64,000 nucleotides of DNA, taken from contig OX235279.1 in assembly GCA_944472155.2 (NCBI GenBank), positions 149,566,199 to 149,630,198 on the forward strand, given 5' to 3'. Numbering within the stretch: the first letter of the stretch is position 1; each line of letters begins with the position of its first letter. The stretch is from Trichobilharzia szidati (taxonomy: Eukaryota > Platyhelminthes > Trematoda > Strigeidida > Schistosomatidae). Below are positions 12,000 to 23,543 of this stretch, piece by piece. The translations under genes and the position numbers were made by a program. The notes beneath the pieces are model-generated. The model was not told the DNA's origin, ran no database searches, and was given only the letters and a program-made list of their open reading frames with translations.

Positions 12000-13440
12000 C
12001 AGCATCAGTCATTCTGGGTAGCAATCCTTGTTTACTACCCAAAGTACGTAAACCAGGACTTCCTCTTCACCCAGTCCTAGACATGTCTAATTCCACCTAC
12101 TATAGAGTGGCAAAGTGGCTAGGTGAACTCCTCCAACCACTACACAAGAATGTGGCAAATCATAATGTTAAAGACGTCCTTGAATTCATTACTAACGTAC
12201 ATGATATCAATGTAAATGGGAAGTAAATACTATCCTTAGATGTCGCACCACTCTTCACCAATGTACCACTTATGGAGACTGTGGAATTTATATGCCAACA
12301 GAAAATGAGTTCGACATCAGAATTCTAGTTATTGGTTTGAAAGAGCTGCTTCTAGGATGTGCTATGAATCTACACTTCACATTCAACAACCTTTATTACA
12401 GACAAGTCGACGGTATTGCCATGGGTTCTCTATTGGGTCAAATTTTGGCAGATTTCTTTCTTGCCAAGCTTGAAAATGGTCCATTGAATCAAGTAATAGA
12501 CAAAATGGATTCTTATTTTCGTTATATTGATGATAAGTTTATTATTATTGATCCCAATGAAATGTCAATAAAATTTAATGATGCACATCCATCGCTCATC
12601 TTTACTTGTGAGGAAGAACATGATGGTCGGTTTCACTTCCTTGATGTCCAACTGAGCAGAAGAGAGGATAGTTCACTCAAGAGGGATGTCTATAGAAGAC
12701 CTACGTCTGTATGAAAACATACACATTTCACTAGTTTTGTACCAATCCGATACAAAATCAATTTGGTTAGATGCATCACGAATAGCACAAGACGGATCTG
12801 TACAGATGACTCCCCAGAAAATGAATTAAGATACATCCAAAATACTCTGGTTCAAATGGATTATCATAGCAAGTTTGTAAGGAGACACATGAACACCAGG
12901 TATAGTGAAGAGAAACTGACAACAGTTAAAAAGAAACAACTGTTCCTAAAATTTCACTTTAATGGGGACGTGGCTAGTGAAGTCCTACATCTAAGATTAC
13001 CAAGAGCAATAAAACGGACTTATACTGCCGCCACCCTTTGTTTGTAATTTTCCAGCCGGCCAATTATGATTACTCAAGCGAAAGACAAGCTACCTAGCTG
13101 TGCCACTTCTATGTATATCTACAAACTTAGTTGCTCCTGTGGAGAGAGCTATATAGGGCGAACAACTAGACAGCTCAACAAACGTATTAATGAGCATCTT
13201 CCTTCATGGTTCTGAAAAGGCCAAATAAAATCTATAAGAAGTTATATTTTGACTCATTGGATTGATAGCGGTCATCAGGTGGACAGAAGTAGTGCCTTCA
13301 AAGTTATCTATCGCATTCCATCGAGCCTTTCGAACGGAATTTGAACCCGTCTTTTACAAGTAGCCGAAGCTACGGGAATTCGAGAGAACAATCCTAGTTT
13401 TTGCATACAAAAGAAGTTTGTTCTAACTTGAACTAGGTAA
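12000..13440 (+). pseudogene. Decayed Penelope-like element, reverse transcriptase plus GIY-YIG
   Basis: Joining the frames by eye gives a dead relative of the young array at 42-52 kb. LLPKVRKPGLPLHPVLDM at 12035-12085 matches LPKIHKANVPLRPILSM. The next landmarks are LSLDVAPLFTNVPLMETV at 12232-12285 (motif A), YYRQVDGIAMGSLLGQILAD at 12395-12450 (motif B) and YIDDKFIIID at 12530-12555 (motif C, the active-site YxDD). The C-terminal CSCGESYIGRTTRQLNKRINEHL at 13130-13200 is a GIY-YIG endonuclease core. In-frame stops occur at about 12222, 12711, 13045, 13214 and 13341, so no protein can be made. It represents an older family than the array. Confidence 0.88.
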
Positions 13441-14580
13441 ATTCTAATCAAAACCCTCCCAGCCTTTCTTATTTTCCATTTCCTTCGTACTTTTATGATA
13501 TTTATTTAAACTCTGATTATCTTTCCACTTCACCTTTATCATTGCGTAACTTTTAAGATTTGACCTAATTTGTTTATTTACTGAATTGTCTACACATACA
13601 CATATTACTGCCTTCGTTATTCTTCTTGCCAGCTGCATAAACCTTATTATCAATATTTTGTTATCATTATAATCATCGTTATTACTGACTTTCAAAACTT
13701 TTAACACATTATTATCATTATTATTTGATCCAAAAGCTCACCGCCATTGGTTAAAATTGTTATATTTAAATCTATATAAATTAGAATAAAGCCTAAAGAA
13801 GATCTAGTTGAAAACAACGTTGTCTTGTTCCAATACTAAAGTGTTAACAGAAACATGTCAGTGGTTCTGGAATTCTGACTGATTATGACTTGAGACCTTA
13901 TATCTTTGTTGCTTAATTATTGGATATATAAAGTGAATAGTAAATAATTATGGAGACATTTTATTACACTTTACGTGCCTCTGTAAAACACAACATTACT
14001 AGGTCTTGTGCTTCGTGTTTCACCTATCAGAGATGAATATTCACTTCGAAGTTTATGGGATGTGCCCCTACTCTAATGGACTATCATCCGGCGTCAGTGA
14101 GTGCAGCCAAATTAATAGATGTCAATGGACTGGCTAAGCCAATCCGACAGTTGTACCTGTGGTGAACGAATGCCGAGAGCTCAAAAGTATATAGCAGAAC
14201 TGTAACTGCTGCTATTCGAACAAGAAGGGATCACAGTGACAGATATTTCAACTATGAATAAACAGATCATTTTAAACGATGAATCTTTTCCTCTTCCCAT
14301 TGCATAGATCTTGAACTTCTTAGATTGATGAAGAGAAAAGCTATATATGGGAGTATGAAAGTAAATAGGTGAGAACTAGTTTGACCGCTAAAAGAGCATC
14401 AGATTAGCTGATAGGTAAAGAGCAGTGTAAAGAAATAACGGTATGTACGTTGACACTTCTGATGGTAGGAGGACAAGTAGTATAGGTTTTCGGCGTTTCA
14501 GAGTGTAGTGTAGAGATCAAAATATGCAGCATCGCTGCTAGTGCACTTAGGAGAAGAAGTAAACAAAACCGTTTACGAAA
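13441..14580. other. 3' flank of old Penelope-like element and unassigned DNA
   Basis: 13441-13830 probably contains the element's 3' UTR. It is AT-rich and ends in a segment (ctaaagaagatctagttgaaaacaacg near 13791) of the kind that precedes unit ends in this group, but no boundary could be fixed. The remainder shows no gene. Confidence 0.3.
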
Positions 14581-14589
14581 GCTTAAGTA

Positions 14590-15460
14590 GGAAGCAATCG
14601 AAGAGACCAACAGTCAGTGCAGTTCGCCAATCATTTTATTGAAGCAGCCCAATGGAAAGTTTAGGTTCCGTGTTGATTTTAGAGAAGTGCGTAATCTACC
14701 CGAACTAAAGCCATGTGCAACAATAACTGTGGTAAAATTGCTAGGTGGGCTCCAAAAAGTTAAGTTTTCTACAGTTTTCGAACTACGATTAGATTATTGA
14801 CAGATACTAATAAAAGAAAATCACTGAGGCAAGACAGTCTTTACTGTTGAACAGAAGCAATATAAGACTAGACGAATGGTGTCTGGATCGGTGAATGAAC
14901 CCTCCATGTCCAGAATAATAATCACCTTTGTGGTGGACTCTGCTAGCTTAATATCCCAAATTCGAAGTTACTGGCAGAATATATTAAAATTTGTTACTTG
15001 AAGTTATTATAAAAGGTCCAAATCCACAATTAACTTTGTAGACTCCAGAAATATTGTGTGAGGACTGCTCCAATCTTAATTCTCTAATATCCATATTGCC
15101 AGAGGTCGACCAAGGTAACGTAGGAAGTAAATACGGCGTTCCTGCGAAACTTTGAAATGGAAGGTAGGTAATTAGAATTGGTCGATGGCAGTCGAGATGG
15201 TGGAGAAGACAGAGAGATATAGGCAGAACTATACTTTCTTTTTCTTTCAAAAAACGAGGATAGGTTCAAAGTATAGAGATTCAGCTTGAAACAAAGTAAT
15301 GTACAATATGTTCATAACAATATCTTCTAACATAGTAGTAAAAGTTGGATAAGTTAATTTTTGAGGACTCCACATCTTGTTATTTAAGAAAATTAAGAAA
15401 GTGAAGATTTACGTTGATGATCTGGTAATATATATATATATGTACTGAGACAAAAGACAA
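14590..15460 (+). pseudogene. Fossil Ty3/gypsy-type reverse transcriptase, split
   Basis: From 14624 a frame reads SPIILLKQPNGKFRFRVDFRE, then a KPCATITVVKLLGGLQKVKFSTVFELRLDY-like stretch. This matches the gypsy series SPxVLVxKKDG.xRFCVDYR / LGGAKxFSTLDLxxGY and contains motif A. A degenerate MPFGLxNAPxTFQ-like stretch (VNEPSM) lies near 14892-14910. The active-site motif VKIYVDDLVIY appears about 480 bp further on at 15398-15430, so roughly 430 bp of unrelated sequence (about 14965-15390) appears to interrupt it. Stops after LRLDY and elsewhere make it dead. No LTR or gag is seen. Confidence 0.7.
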
Positions 15461-15904
15461 TCACCCTAAGTACATAATAGGCAATTAAACGCACACTGAA
15501 GAGTTTGTACTACGTATCAGCGAGACAAAATCTCAAATAGCTAATAATGAATATTACACTCTTGGGAGAAGAAGAGAGAAACTGAGACAGGATCCTTACC
15601 TGAAAAAAATTGGGACTATAAAAACCATTGCAGCCGAAATTCAGAGACAAAACTAAGATAGATATGGACGAAAGAAGAATCTTCCGCTTCCGTTAAGAAA
15701 AAACTCGACTGAGGAGAAGCAAATTATGTGAGTGCCGAACTGCATCCCCACTTATCATTATCTCAGAGGATACACAATGACAGCCAACGTGCCACCTGAA
15801 ATCCACCAACTTGGAAAAGTCTTCCAATAACGTTGATTGTTAAGAAATTCCAAAACAGCCTCAACAATACGAAGTGAAATACCACAAGCATTTATGAACT
15901 TCAT

Positions 15905-16865
15905 TCAACAGTCATTCAGTGATTCATAATGGCAAGCTCAATCAAGCTTCTGAATTAAACACAAGAGTTAGGAATGGCTGTCTACTGCTATCGATAAAAT
16001 TCCTCGTTGTGGTGGGCTCAATCATGCGACGGACCGTGGGGAGTGAAAATGTTGATAAATGCTCTACTGAAAAAAGGACCTTAGAACATGTGGACCTCAC
16101 TGGTGATTTGTGTCTTATATCTAACGAACTTAAAGATACACAAGCAAAAACCAACAAGTTGACAAAAATGGCGGCGAAGACAGGATATCGAGGAAAATGA
16201 AGAAGACATAAGTAAGTGATAAAAACATCTACCCAGCAACACAAACAACGCTGTGAAGAAAGCTGTCCCTTTCATTTTCCTGAATGTGCAGAATCGTTTC
16301 CATTACAAACGGAAAGGGTGAGGAAGTCAGAGCCACCAAGAACTGGAAAATCAAGACAGGCCTTCATTAATCTGAAATCAGTGTCTAAATCGACTGCAAT
16401 CAACACAATGAACAAGATTCAAACTCCTGACACTAATGTCACGTCACTGCTTTGATACGGTTGAGAAACTTGGTTTGCGCGTCACCGATAGCATTTCCAA
16501 CATCCTGAAGACTGTGGTCCGTAGTTTACCCTACGCTCCATATTGAAAACCACGCAGTCGACCGGAAAAAAAGTAACAAGGTACCCTGGTAATTAACCAG
16601 CCAACAGCCTATCGTCCAACAAATATGATGAAGGAAGTGGGGATGGATAGGACATATACTGAGAAGACCTTCAACCAACCACACGCATCAAGTCACCCAG
16701 TATAACTGGAAAGGGGGCGAAACTTTGTGTGTCAGAGTGTGATATGGAGGAGATCGTGTGATGGGGAAACGGAAGTTTGTGGGCAGTCATGGAACCAGTT
16801 GAGATTAATAGCTCAGAGCCGAGTGAAATATGGACATGCTGCCAAATTCGTCTGTCCCACTGAGA
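15905..16865 (+). pseudogene. RTE-type LINE 3' fragment (dead)
   Basis: It begins in the reverse transcriptase at a VIHNGKLxxxxxxxTRVRNGCLLL segment (15918-15985). A TGDLCLISN segment follows near 16100, where the catalytic FADD should be but reads LTGD. The C-terminal IKTRQAFINLKSV-like and RWIGHILRRPSTNH-like segments lie near 16350-16380 and 16640-16680. The order equals that of the RTE at 20640-21600. Several stops and frameshifts are present. The 5' half is missing. Confidence 0.8.
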
Positions 16866-17186
16866 ACTCATTGATGAATAAAAACATTATTGAGAATGTT
16901 TAAGTTTCCATAAAACTTTCATCACATTAGATTTCCCAGTTATAAAATTCGTATGAAACATAAATCTAGACACGGTCATACTTAATACGTTTTTAGACCT
17001 TTAATTTTTCGACTATTCTGAAAGAATTTGTTTGACAAGTATGAATAAATCAGCATGAAATTGTATGCTTTCGCCAAATAAATAAGCAGTTTTTAAGATG
17101 TGTAGAATAAACTGAAGTGTGGTTCACCTATACATAGCGATTGATGACATACACTGATGACTAACAAAAATGAGACATTCAGTTTT

Positions 17187-17557
17187 GATTATTATTATTC
17201 TTATTCGCTTGAGTTCCGAGTGGAACACAGGGCCTCAACAACACATTTCCACTTTATCCTATCTTCTGCCATCCTCTTCAGCTTAGACCACGACTGCTCA
17301 CAATCTCTCATCTCCTCCTCACACGATCTCCTCCATGTCACCCTACGACGACCAATTCATTGCTTCCCATTGGGATTCCACTAGAGGGCCTGGAGCGCGA
17401 TGACACTCGGCGGTCTCCTCAGTGTTTGCCCGATCAATCTCCATCTTCTCCAACACATTTGTTGAGGGATCGGCTGTTAGTTGGTTTGTTCCCAGCCAAA
17501 GTTGCTTGTTGCTTATTCTTTCTGTCCAGACATTTGATCTTCAGTATGAAGCCAGAG
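17187..17557 (-). mobile_element. 3' end of the minus-strand, internally deleted RTE
   Basis: On the minus strand this continues the 818-bp repeat that begins at 17558. It encodes the RTE C-terminus (a RRPPSVIALQALEWNPNGK-like segment near 17380, then VEALCSTRN) and ends in the tail cctgtgttccactcggaact followed by aagaataataataatc, a simple-repeat 3' end. Together with 21628-22752 it makes one minus-strand element split by the insertion at 18376-21627. Confidence 0.75.
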
Positions 17558-18375
17558 AAGGCAGCTGTTGATAAAAGTATGCAACCTGTTGGAAATCCTT
17601 TTTGTGACATACCAGCCAAGTTTCTGACCCTTATAGAAGAACTGACTGACTTGACACTGATGTTGAAAATGTGAATCTTGTTCCTCATGCTGAGTGTAGA
17701 AGATTTCCAAACTGGTTTCAGGTTGATGAAGGTGCGTGTATCTTGTGTTTCCGATTCTGATTGGCTTTGACATCTTCATCCGTTTGACGTGTCTGTAGTT
17801 GAAACAGTGCTTCCTAGATAAGAGAAGGAAGTAAACTCTGTTAAATCAATCCTTTCGATGGTGATTGGTGCTGGTTGTTGTTGCTGTTGGTTGGTTACCT
17901 CGATCAACTCCGTCTTCACTATGTTCACCTGCCTGTTCTTTTTCAGTTGCCAGTGTGTTGTAGATTTGTCTTTATGTCTTTCCTAGCACTCTTCACTTCT
18001 TTATTCAGCGCACTGTACAATGAACTCAGCTTCTCCTTCTATTGTTTATCTTTGCGTTGAGTCATCTTCTTTTCCACCATCCTCCTCTCTTCTATCAGCT
18101 TCCAGGTAGCTGTCCGTAGACGGCCATTCCTCGTCTTATCTCTTCTTTCTTTCCAGAACAGTTGCACACGTTTCCTTGAATGTCGCCTTCAGATAGTAAG
18201 TTCCAATATTCCTCCACACAGGTTTCCTCAGTGATTCCACGTAGTGTCTCCGACTTTGCTCTGATCTTATTCGTGGTGAAAGTATCCCTTGTAGATTTGT
18301 CTTTCAGTTTCTGAATGTTGAGCTTGAATTACAGTAGCCTGTCTCCATTTGTTTTGAGGGATTTCAGCTTCACCT
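17558..18375. repeat. 818-bp perfect direct repeat, left copy
   Basis: Line-by-line comparison with 21628-22445 (constant offset 4070) shows no mismatch and no indel over 818 bp. The match ends sharply at both sides (g/t before 17558/21628; a/t after 18375/22445). Content is minus-strand RTE sequence: connector region and C-terminus with the reverse transcriptase core deleted. Confidence 0.95.
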
Positions 18376-18616
18376 AACCTCGCCTAGATTACTAGCTCAC
18401 TAGTAGTCTAGCCGGTCCCAAGCCCGGATAGAGAGGGAGTGTTGGGGCATGGTGCTAGCAACTCCACCCCGAAAACTTAACCAAATTGCTACTAAAACTT
18501 CAACGCACAAATATATTAAAAATTCTAAAAATACAAACAATAACCTTATTTTTCGCTGGAATCGGGGAAGTGAAATGACGCAGGCTGGTAAAAGCCTTTA
18601 AGAAGCCAGTCAGCCG

Positions 18617-19279
18617 ATGTGCCTTCTTTCGATGAATGCAAAAATAAGGATGGGGACGTGGAATATTTGTACAATGTACGAAACTGGGAAGGCTGCTCAG
18701 GTAGCCGCAGAAATGAGGAGATATAAAATAGAAGTGTTGGGAATCTGCGAAAGCAGATGGAACGGATGTGAAAGGAGCCAACTACCAACTGGAGAGACAA
18801 TAATCTACTCCGGTCACCCAGAGGACGATCACGAACACACCGAGGGAGTAGCCATCATGATGTCACCAACAGCGGCTAAAGCTCTCATGCAGTGGGAACC
18901 AATCTCCTCCAGGATAATGACAGCCAGGTTCAACTCAAAAGGAAGGAAGGTTACAATCTTTCAGTGCTACGCACCTACAAACGTCTCAGAAAAAGAGAAG
19001 AAGGAGGATTTCTACAGTCAACTACAAACAGTAATGGACAACGTCCCAAAGAGCGATATCAAAATCCTGATGGGTGACATGAATGCGAAACTGGGAGTAG
19101 ACAATACAGGAAGAGAACTCACCATGGGTCGTGAGGCCCTCGGTGAAATGAACGAAAATGGCGAACTCTTCTCAGACTTCTGCGCCTTCAATGATTTGGT
19201 GATTGGTGGCAGTGTGTTCAAACACAGGGATATACACAAGGCGACATGGATTTCACCAGATGGACACACCAAAAACTAG
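18617..19279 (+). pseudogene. RTE endonuclease domain (exonuclease-endonuclease-phosphatase fold), ends at a stop
   Basis: The 220-codon frame holds the AP-endonuclease-like domain that nicks target DNA. RMGTWNICTMYETGK (about residues 11-25) carries the N-terminal asparagine. GICESRWNG (residues 42-50) carries the catalytic glutamate. FQCYAPTN (about residue 115) and ILMGDMNAKLG (residues 149-159) are the other metal-site motifs, all intact. The frame stops at tag 19277-19279, where the minus-strand relative has glutamine (NQIDFIS), so a CAG to TAG change is the likely cause. A frameshift follows before the SDH motif near 19350. Confidence 0.85.
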
Positions 19280-19355
19280 ATAGACTTGATTTCAACATTG
19301 TTCAAGGAAGTGGAGACGGAGCATACTGGACACAAGATCGAGGAGAGTAGCAGAT

Positions 19356-19835
19356 GTGGGTTCAGACCACTATCTAGTACAAGGGACTTTCAAGGTGAAG
19401 CTGAAAGCCTCGAGGATACCTGAGGATAGGCCACAATGCAAGTTCAACACCCAAAAACTGAAGGACACAACCACAAAGGACACTTTCACCTCAACTGTCA
19501 GAGCAAAGCAGGAAACACTACGTGGCACCACTGAGGAATCATTCGTGGAAGACCATTGGAACTCTCTGAAGGTGATTTTTAACGAAGCGTGTTCAACGGT
19601 TTTAGGAAGAAAGAAGAAACAAGACAAGGAATGGCTCTCAACGGACACTTGGAAGCTAATAGAGGAGAGGAGAATGGTGAAAGAGAAAATGATTCAATGC
19701 AAAGACGGACAAGAGAAAGAGACGCTGAGCTCAACTTACACAGCACTGGACAAAGAAGTGAAGAAGAGTGCCAGGAAGGACAAAAGACAATTCTACGACA
19801 ACCTGGCCACTGAAGCTGAGAAGGCAGCAGCCTAA
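19356..19835 (+). pseudogene. RTE endonuclease end and connector region
   Basis: It opens with GSDHYLVQGTFKVKLKA, which holds the SDH motif that closes the endonuclease catalytic site. A lysine- and glutamate-rich connector follows (KLIEERRMVKEKM, DKRQFYDNLATEAEKAAA). It stops at 19833-19835 just before the reverse transcriptase, where related copies read on. The frame differs from the endonuclease frame, showing a +1 or -1 change between them. Confidence 0.8.
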
Positions 19836-19895
19836 AGGGACCTGAGGACACTATACCAGATAACCAAATCTCTATCCGGAAAGAGATCAACACAA

Positions 19896-20684
19896 GTGAA
19901 ACCTATAAAAAACAGCCAAGGGAAACCAATTACCAAGGAAGAAAGACAGATTAAACAATGGGCGGACCACTTCAAAGGACTCTTGAACCGACCACCACCT
20001 GCAACCCGTCCAGAAATACCAACAACAGCACGTACACAACTGCGAGTTGACACCAATCCTCCAACGAAAGCTGAAGTCTTGAATGCAATCAAGCTTCTGA
20101 AAGCTGGAAAAGCAGCTGGACCAGATGGAATACCCCCGGAAGCACTGAAAGCGGAGCCGGAGACGACAGCAGATATGCTGACTCCATTATTGCAAAAGAT
20201 CTGGAAAGAGGGAAAGGTGCCTATTGACTGGAGGAAAGGTTACCTAGTGAAACGACCAAAGAAGGGCGACCTAGGACTCTGCAAGAACTGGCGAGGAATC
20301 ATGCTCCTGTCGACGCCAAGTAAAATCCTGAGTCACATCATCCTGGAGAGAATAAAGGACGCACTGGATACAGAACTCCGACCAGAACAATCTGGATTCA
20401 AGAAATGCAAATCATGTCCTGACCAAATCGCAACTCTACCCATTATCATCGAACAAAGCAGGGAATGGCAATCAAACCTCTACCTCAACTTCATAGACTT
20501 TGAGAAGGCCTTCGACAGCGTTGACCGCGAAGTAATTTGGAAACTACTCGAGTACTACGGCGTACCCCAAATATTCATCAACCTTATTCAACAACTGTAC
20601 GACAACGGCACATGTCAAGTGATCCACAACGGAAAACTCAGCAAGGCGTTCAAAGTAAACACAGGAGTCAGACAAGTGTGCTAA
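19896..20684 (+). pseudogene. RTE reverse transcriptase, fingers and palm (broken)
   Basis: A 262-codon frame begins with the linker KPIKNSQGKPITKEERQIK and has LLKAGKAAGPDGIPPEALKA (about residues 67-87). LCKNWRGIMLLSTPSKILSHI follows, then LNFIDFEKAFDSVDREVIW (motif A, catalytic aspartate) near residues 201-219, and VNTGVRQVC at the end, where the frame stops. Related copies continue with GCLLSP, so a base is lost at about 20680. The partner catalytic motif lies further on in another frame. Confidence 0.85.
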
Positions 20685-20685
20685 T

Positions 20686-21608
20686 ATTCCTAATTGTGGT
20701 GGACTGGATTATGCGTCAGACAGTGGGAAACGAGAAGACAGGGATATCCTGGACCGACGTGAAGAACCTAGAAGACCTGGATTTTGCGGGTGATTTATGT
20801 TTGATGTCACACAAAATCGAAGACTTACAAGCGAAAACCGGCAAACTGGTCGAAGAGGCTGGCAGCAAAGACAGGACTCCAGGTGAACATAGACAAGATG
20901 GAGGTTATGATAATAACCAACCAACCAACAACAACAACAGCAGCAGCAACATCCAGCACCAATCACCATCAACGGGAGGGATTTGGAAGAGGTTACTTCA
21001 TTCACTTATCTAGGGAGCATTGTCTCAACCACAGGAGGAACGGACGAGGATGTCAAATCGAGAATCGGGAAGGCGAGAAACACATTCATCAACCTGAAAC
21101 CAATCTGGAAATCTTCCGCTGTCACTCAGCATCAACAACAAAATTCGGATTTTCAATACAAACGTCAAGTCAGTCAGTTCTTCTATACGGATCATAAACT
21201 TTACGGGTCACAAAGAATATTTCCAACAGCCTGTTGCAGACCTTTATCAACAACTGTCTTCGTTCTATACTCAAGATCAGATGGCCGGAAAGAATCACCA
21301 ACAAGAAACAATGGGAACAAACAAAACAAGAACCAATCGCCCAACAAATATGTAGGAGAAAGTGGAGATGGATTGGACACTTGTTGAGGAGGCCTCTGGG
21401 TGACATCGTGCGTCAGGCCCTCGAGTGGAACCCGAAAGGGAAGCGGCGAGTGGGATGTCCAAGGGTGACATGGAGGAGATCGTGTGAAGAAGAATTGAAA
21501 CAGTATGGATTAACATGGACGCAGGTGAAAAGTACAGCAGAAGACAGAAGTAAGTGGAGACGTGTAGTTGAAGCCCTATGTTCCACTAGGAACTTAAGGG
21601 AACAATGA
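20686..21608 (+). pseudogene. RTE reverse transcriptase palm end, thumb and C-terminus (three frames)
   Basis: From 20690 one frame gives VVDWIMRQTVGNEKTGI and then LEDLDFAGDLCLMSHKIED. The active-site FADD has become FAGD, losing a catalytic aspartate. After a short CAA-rich tract (20926-20960) a second frame (20983-21200) gives EEVTSFTYLGSIVSTTGG. A third frame (21234-21608) gives RWRWIGHLLRR and VEALCSTRN at the C-terminus. The order is normal for RTE, but the frame changes and FAGD mean the enzyme is dead. Confidence 0.85.
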
Positions 21609-21627
21609 TAATAATATGGAGCTAGCT

Positions 21628-22445
21628 AAGGCAGCTGTTGATAAAAGTATGCAACCTGTTGGAAATCCTTTTTGTGACATACCAGCCAAGTTTCTGACCC
21701 TTATAGAAGAACTGACTGACTTGACACTGATGTTGAAAATGTGAATCTTGTTCCTCATGCTGAGTGTAGAAGATTTCCAAACTGGTTTCAGGTTGATGAA
21801 GGTGCGTGTATCTTGTGTTTCCGATTCTGATTGGCTTTGACATCTTCATCCGTTTGACGTGTCTGTAGTTGAAACAGTGCTTCCTAGATAAGAGAAGGAA
21901 GTAAACTCTGTTAAATCAATCCTTTCGATGGTGATTGGTGCTGGTTGTTGTTGCTGTTGGTTGGTTACCTCGATCAACTCCGTCTTCACTATGTTCACCT
22001 GCCTGTTCTTTTTCAGTTGCCAGTGTGTTGTAGATTTGTCTTTATGTCTTTCCTAGCACTCTTCACTTCTTTATTCAGCGCACTGTACAATGAACTCAGC
22101 TTCTCCTTCTATTGTTTATCTTTGCGTTGAGTCATCTTCTTTTCCACCATCCTCCTCTCTTCTATCAGCTTCCAGGTAGCTGTCCGTAGACGGCCATTCC
22201 TCGTCTTATCTCTTCTTTCTTTCCAGAACAGTTGCACACGTTTCCTTGAATGTCGCCTTCAGATAGTAAGTTCCAATATTCCTCCACACAGGTTTCCTCA
22301 GTGATTCCACGTAGTGTCTCCGACTTTGCTCTGATCTTATTCGTGGTGAAAGTATCCCTTGTAGATTTGTCTTTCAGTTTCTGAATGTTGAGCTTGAATT
22401 ACAGTAGCCTGTCTCCATTTGTTTTGAGGGATTTCAGCTTCACCT
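21628..22445. repeat. 818-bp perfect direct repeat, right copy
   Basis: Identical to 17558-18375. On its right it continues without a break into the 5' part of the same minus-strand RTE (22446-22752), while the left copy continues into that element's 3' end. The pair therefore has the layout of a target-site duplication around 18376-21627. Confidence 0.95.
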
Positions 22446-22752
22446 TCAAGGTTCCTTGAACTGGATGATGGTCTGAGACCACATCTGATTCCCTTCTCGA
22501 TTTTGTATCCAGCAGACTGCATCTCTTAAGCAACATTGAAATAAAATCTATTTGGTTTGTGGTGTGTTTGTCAGGCGAAATGTATGTTGCTTTGCGTATA
22601 TCCTTGTGCTTGTACACGCTGCCTCCAATCACCAAATCATTGAAAGCGCAGAGGTCTGCGAATAATTCTCCGTTCTCATTCATTTTACTGAATGAGAGCC
22701 TCTCGACCCATGATGAGGTCTCTTCCTTTCTGTTGTGGCGACCTGAAAACAT
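22337..22752 (-). pseudogene. Minus-strand RTE, endonuclease C-terminal part (5'-truncated)
   Basis: The frame at 22752-22399 reads SKMNENGELFADLCAFNDLVIGG, then YISPDKHTTNQIDFIS and ESDVVSDHHPVQGTLKVKLK. This is the end of the endonuclease with its SDH motif. The relative order matches 19130-19410 of the plus-strand element. The N-terminal catalytic motifs are absent, so the element is truncated near 22750. Further along the minus strand (within the 818-bp repeat) the connector is followed directly by the C-terminal region, so the reverse transcriptase has been deleted. Confidence 0.8.
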
Positions 22753-23044
22753 ATCAAATTATATGTTCACGGAAAAAAGAAGGAATTCAACCTGAAACCT
22801 TGAACCGCGCGCAAGGAACGAATCGTTCGCCCTCTCTCCGGCTGCTCGCCCAGCACATCTGCTGACCAACGCTGTCTCGCACTGGTTGACACATCCCCTT
22901 CGAGAACTTCGCTCCTATCTGCCTTACTCTACGTGGAGACTTCCGACGGTTGACAGCGATAAGTTGTAGTGGAGAATTTGTATAATCAAGAGAAGGACAA
23001 TTACATTCCTATAATTTCGTACGTCTATAATTTGTGTATTTTGT
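22753..23044. other. Contig 1 end, no gene
   Basis: Unassigned sequence up to the gap. Confidence 0.3.
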
Positions 23045-23543
23045 NNNNNNNNNNNNNNNNNNNNNNNNNNNNNNNNNNNNNNNNNNNNNNNNNNNNNNNN
23101 NNNNNNNNNNNNNNNNNNNNNNNNNNNNNNNNNNNNNNNNNNNNNNNNNNNNNNNNNNNNNNNNNNNNNNNNNNNNNNNNNNNNNNNNNNNNNNNNNNNN
23201 NNNNNNNNNNNNNNNNNNNNNNNNNNNNNNNNNNNNNNNNNNNNNNNNNNNNNNNNNNNNNNNNNNNNNNNNNNNNNNNNNNNNNNNNNNNNNNNNNNNN
23301 NNNNNNNNNNNNNNNNNNNNNNNNNNNNNNNNNNNNNNNNNNNNNNNNNNNNNNNNNNNNNNNNNNNNNNNNNNNNNNNNNNNNNNNNNNNNNNNNNNNN
23401 NNNNNNNNNNNNNNNNNNNNNNNNNNNNNNNNNNNNNNNNNNNNNNNNNNNNNNNNNNNNNNNNNNNNNNNNNNNNNNNNNNNNNNNNNNNNNNNNNNNN
23501 NNNNNNNNNNNNNNNNNNNNNNNNNNNNNNNNNNNNNNNNNNN
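23045..23543. other. Assembly gap (499 N)
   Basis: A run of N of almost exactly 500 bases, the same size as the second gap, so probably a placeholder of arbitrary length. Any frame drawn through it is meaningless. Confidence 0.99.

Larger units (their letters stand above)
18376..21627 (+). mobile_element. Near full-length RTE-type LINE (SR2-like clade)
   Basis: The element runs from a 5' UTR (aacctcgcctag..., 18376-18616), through an apurinic-type endonuclease and a reverse transcriptase, to a short tail (gaagccctatgttccact at 21571-21588, then a tgataataat-type repeat). At about 3.25 kb it has the usual size of an RTE. It is bounded on both sides by the 818-bp repeats, which makes its ends unusually clear. 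Its coding region is broken in several places, so it is not autonomous now. The clade assignment rests on the single endonuclease plus reverse transcriptase frame and the short repeat tail. Confidence 0.85.

Noticed and set aside
18500..18800. Minus-strand frames over the RTE 5' end
   Set aside because: Shadow frames of the plus-strand endonuclease.
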